From assembly GCF_019977395.1 (NCBI RefSeq), contig NZ_AP024660.1, positions 2,914,001 to 2,978,000 on the forward strand: 64,000 bases of DNA, read 5' to 3'. Below, in pieces: positions 61,888 through 64,000 of this stretch; positions within the stretch are counted from its first letter, which is position 1; each line of letters begins with the position of its first letter. A model generated the notes under the pieces. That model had not been told where the DNA came from, did no database searches, and saw only the letters and a list, made by a program, of their open reading frames with translations. The stretch is from Arthrobacter sp. NicSoilC5 (GTDB lineage Bacteria > Actinomycetota > Actinomycetes > Actinomycetales > Micrococcaceae). The translations under genes were made by a program, and so were the position numbers.

Positions 61888-63582
61888 GTGTCCAACCCGA
61901 TCGATGTCGGATCAGTACTGGGCGGCCGCTACAAGGTCACCGCCACAGTGTTGGCCTCGCACGACCACGATCTGGTGCTGGATGGTGTGGACCAGGTCCT
62001 CAACCGCCCGGTCAGCATCCTGGTTGCCGGACCGGAGAACACCGAGCAGGTTGCGCAGAGCGCCCGCGAAGTGGCCACCGGCGAACGTCCCGGAACGGTG
62101 CAGGTCCTGGACCTCGGCGTGACCGAGGACGCCACCTACCTCATTACCAACCACACGTCGGCCGCCGACCTCCTGGACCTGGTGGTGGCCCCCAATCCTC
62201 CCTACGTGGAGCCGTTCTTCACGGACACCCTGGGCAGCGAAATCTTCGGACAGGCGCGGTCGCACGAGCCCGAACCATACGACGAGGAAGACCACGTCGA
62301 GGCGGGCTACATCAGCTACGCCGACTCTCACCCCAACCAGGTTGATCCCTACCGCTCTGCCCCGGACCGGCCTGCTCCTGCCCGGTCGGCTCCTGCCGTC
62401 CCGCCCAGGCCTCCGGTCCGGCCCGCCGCCCAGCAGCCGGCTTCCACCGGCCGCACTGGCGCCGCTGCCGCCGGTGCGGGCGCTGCCGCGGCAGCTGCTG
62501 GTGCCGCGGCTGCTGGTGCCGCGGCTGCTAGTGCCGCGGCCCCCGCGTCGAAGACGGGGACTGGCTCCTCTCGGACTGATCCCAATGCCACCGCCGCGCA
62601 GCCTGTTGCGCACAATGCTGCAACCTCGTCGGAGCGTTCAGCCTCCGCAGAGGCGGATACGGGCCCGAACGATACCGCTGCTGTGGCCCACACTGCGGCA
62701 GGTGCCCAGCCTTCCGCCGGGGACCGCAAGCCCAAGGTGTCCCTCTGGTCCAATGACGACTACGCCCAGGCGGGGGACCAGGACCCCTACGAGGACACAG
62801 ACGATGCTCCGGAGGAACCCCGCCCGGTCAGGAGCAAGTCGGCGCTCTTCGCCCGCGCCGCAGCACCCGCTGCCGCCGGTGTGTCGTTCGCTGACCGGGA
62901 CGACTACAACGATGACCGTGATGAGTCTGAAAACCAGCCCCGGTCGATGCGCTGGCTCGTTGGGGGCCTGCTGGCTGTAGTGCTCATCGCAGGCCTGATC
63001 TTCGCCGTGACCAACCTGGGAAGCCTCTTCACGTCGGAGCCGCAGGCCAAGCCGACGGCTGCTCCTGTTACCAGTGGCGCCCCGCAGAACTCTGCACCGG
63101 CAACGCAGGCAGCCCCGTCCGCGCCGCCGGTGGTCCCGCCGGCCATCGAAAGTGTCACCCGCCAGGGGAACTTTGATTTCGCCGCGACCTTCGACGGAGA
63201 CCTGGTCAAGGCATATGACGGCAACGCCGCCAGCTACTGGTCGGACATGGAGTTCGCAACGGAGAACTGGGGTGGCCTGGCCCCCCAGGGCGTCCCGCTG
63301 GTTGTGAAGTTGAAGGGCACTGCCACCATCTCTTCCATCACGCTCTCCCAGCTCGGGGGATCGGGCGGCAACATCACCGTTTACACCAACGACAAGCCTT
63401 CCATGGACGGCGCCAAGGCAGTCGGGACGAACAGCTTCACGTCCACTGACTTGAACATGCCCCTCCCGGAACCCGTCCAGGCGCAGTACGTCATCGTATC
63501 GATCAATGCACTGCCCAAACTTGCGGCGCCCAAGACCCGGTACGGCTACGGTCTCCGGCTCGCCGAAATCAAGGTCCAGTAG
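61888..63582 (+). CDS. Membrane protein with kinase-N-lobe-like domain and extracellular discoidin/CBM-like domain
   Basis: A 564-residue protein with GTG start and AGGAGG upstream. Residues about 8-100 resemble the N-lobe of a Ser/Thr kinase ([20 protein letters not shown]), but the glycine-rich loop is lost and the ATP-binding Lys position reads SILVAGP, so it is a pseudokinase remnant. An Ala/Pro-rich linker (about 150-300) follows, then one transmembrane helix (about 353-377), then an extracellular beta domain (about 415-564, [20 protein letters not shown]). Mycobacterial MviN carries the same kind of domains fused to MurJ. Its position directly after murJ suggests it is the split partner that modulates lipid II flipping. 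Confidence 0.8.
   Translation: MSNPIDVGSVLGGRYKVTATVLASHDHDLVLDGVDQVLNRPVSILVAGPENTEQVAQSAREVATGERPGTVQVLDLGVTEDATYLITNHTSAADLLDLVVAPNPPYVEPFFTDTLGSEIFGQARSHEPEPYDEEDHVEAGYISYADSHPNQVDPYRSAPDRPAPARSAPAVPPRPPVRPAAQQPASTGRTGAAAAGAGAAAAAAGAAAAGAAAASAAAPASKTGTGSSRTDPNATAAQPVAHNAATSSERSASAEADTGPNDTAAVAHTAAGAQPSAGDRKPKVSLWSNDDYAQAGDQDPYEDTDDAPEEPRPVRSKSALFARAAAPAAAGVSFADRDDYNDDRDESENQPRSMRWLVGGLLAVVLIAGLIFAVTNLGSLFTSEPQAKPTAAPVTSGAPQNSAPATQAAPSAPPVVPPAIESVTRQGNFDFAATFDGDLVKAYDGNAASYWSDMEFATENWGGLAPQGVPLVVKLKGTATISSITLSQLGGSGGNITVYTNDKPSMDGAKAVGTNSFTSTDLNMPLPEPVQAQYVIVSINALPKLAAPKTRYGYGLRLAEIKVQ
62494..62538 (+). repeat. Three 15-bp tandem repeats in the Ala-rich linker
   Basis: GCTGCTGGTGCCGCG occurs twice in perfect tandem (62494-62508 and 62509-62523) and a third time with one change (GCTGCTAGTGCCGCG, 62524-62538). 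They encode AAGAA-type units in the linker of the pseudokinase-like protein. Confidence 0.85.
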
Positions 63583-63698
63583 CGCTTAGTCGCAATAGTG
63601 CACCCCTGGTGCTGGAATCCATTCCCCAGCAGCAGGGAATGTACTCTACAAAGAGCGCCCTGCGACGGCTGGACCTCTGTCTCCTGCGATGGCCCACG

Positions 63699-63737
63699 GT
63701 GTCCGGGCGCTGGAATATTCAGCACCCGGACACAGTT
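63699..63737 (+). promoter_or_regulatory. SigR-type promoter of trxB overlapping an inverted repeat
   Basis: GGAAT at 63712-63716, exactly 18 bases, then GTT at 63735-63737 matches the SigR/SigH thiol-stress promoter consensus (GGAAT-N18-GTT). trxB is a classical SigR target. The -35 lies inside a 35-bp interrupted palindrome: GTGTCCGGG (63699-63707) and CCCGGACAC (63725-63733), with inner GCT/AGC. Transcription would start near 63744, about 55 bases before the GTG. Confidence 0.75.
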
Positions 63738-63797
63738 GTGCCATGTGGCCGGCCTCCACCGGGAGGCGAGTCGAACAAGGAAGAGGTTCACGGTCCA

Positions 63798-64000
63798 GTG
63801 ACCATCGAAGAGAAGACGGCGTCGGACGTTCGCGACGTCATTATTGTGGGCTCAGGTCCGGCGGGCTACACGGCCGCCGTCTACACAGCCAGGGCAAACC
63901 TCAAGCCTTTGCTGCTGGCTGGTTCGGTAACCGCCGGCGGCGAACTGATGAACACCACGGACGTGGAGAATTATCCCGGGTTCCCGGAAGGCATCATGGG
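63798..64000 (+). CDS. trxB: Thioredoxin reductase (partial, 5' part)
   Basis: The first 67 codons from GTG 63798. [22 protein letters not shown] gives the FAD-binding GSGPAG at residues 18-23, and [20 protein letters not shown] is the conserved second block of bacterial thioredoxin reductases. The rest of the protein, including the redox Cys pair, is outside the window. The SigR-type promoter upstream fits a thiol-oxidative-stress gene. In related actinobacteria trxA, parA/parB and rnpA follow towards oriC. Confidence 0.95.
   Translation, partial: MTIEEKTASDVRDVIIVGSGPAGYTAAVYTARANLKPLLLAGSVTAGGELMNTTDVENYPGFPEGIM

Noticed and set aside
63621..63640. ATTCCC/GGGAAT hairpin after the MurJ-partner gene as a terminator
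   Set aside because: The stem has six pairs, a large loop and no T-run; could contribute to RNA structure but does not qualify as a clear intrinsic terminator.

Overview
The window reads as a chromosomal segment of a high-GC Gram-positive actinobacterium, most likely a member of the Micrococcaceae close to Arthrobacter or Pseudarthrobacter. The evidence is protein similarity recognised by eye, about 65-70 % G+C coding sequence, many GTG/TTG starts, an actinobacterial ydaO-type leader, and the familiar order CCA-adding enzyme, NUDIX, MurJ, MurJ-partner, TrxB that lies near oriC in this family. No rRNA, tRNA, IS element, CRISPR array or prophage was found.

Left edge (1-2,480): the 5' part of a PhzF-like gene, then the ribosomal/SSB operon rpsF-ssb-rpsR-rplI on the minus strand. 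It ends in a strong terminator and has an rpsF leader that can pair with its own Shine-Dalgarno sequence.

Exopolysaccharide region (2,700-40,400): about 38 kb for a Wzx/Wzy-type polysaccharide. It opens with a secreted GH16 enzyme behind a cyclic-di-AMP riboswitch. Next come a glycosyltransferase and flippase (+), and a seven-gene minus-strand operon of three GT2 enzymes, a polytopic membrane protein, a second GH16, a nucleotidyltransferase/kinase fusion and an aminoglycoside-phosphotransferase-like kinase. A divergent control region packed with CCCCCTA/CCTAA motifs separates this operon from a secreted propeller-PKD protein. An LAL-type LuxR regulator follows. A tightly coupled plus-strand run then encodes the initiating sugar transferase, Gfo/Idh/MocA oxidoreductase, SDR epimerase, two DegT aminotransferases, a PglD/NeuD-type acetyltransferase, a second flippase, two GT4-like enzymes and a DUF6492-like transferase. 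Facing it is a minus-strand operon with a triple-domain glycosyltransferase fusion, a Wzy/ligase-like polymerase, a Wzz-like protein and a Tat-exported glycosidase-like protein. Together these genes supply nucleotide-sugar modification, lipid-linked assembly, export, polymerisation, length control and trimming. Base composition drops clearly between about 29.9 and 37.6 kb, which suggests replacement of the variable part by recombination.

Right part (40,700-64,000): housekeeping and envelope genes. These are M18 aminopeptidase, amino-acid permease, an ABC-2 exporter, a PAP2/diacylglycerol-kinase protein, an MFS transporter with a DeoR regulator, an ABC-F protein, a lipoprotein penicillin-binding protein, a phytoene-desaturase-like oxidoreductase and a GT87-like membrane protein. 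Two very small ORFs with strong ribosome-binding sites sit in an otherwise empty 0.8 kb. Then come a histidine phosphatase, the CCA-adding enzyme, a NUDIX hydrolase, MurJ, its pseudokinase-like partner as a separate protein, and the start of trxB behind a perfect SigR-type promoter.
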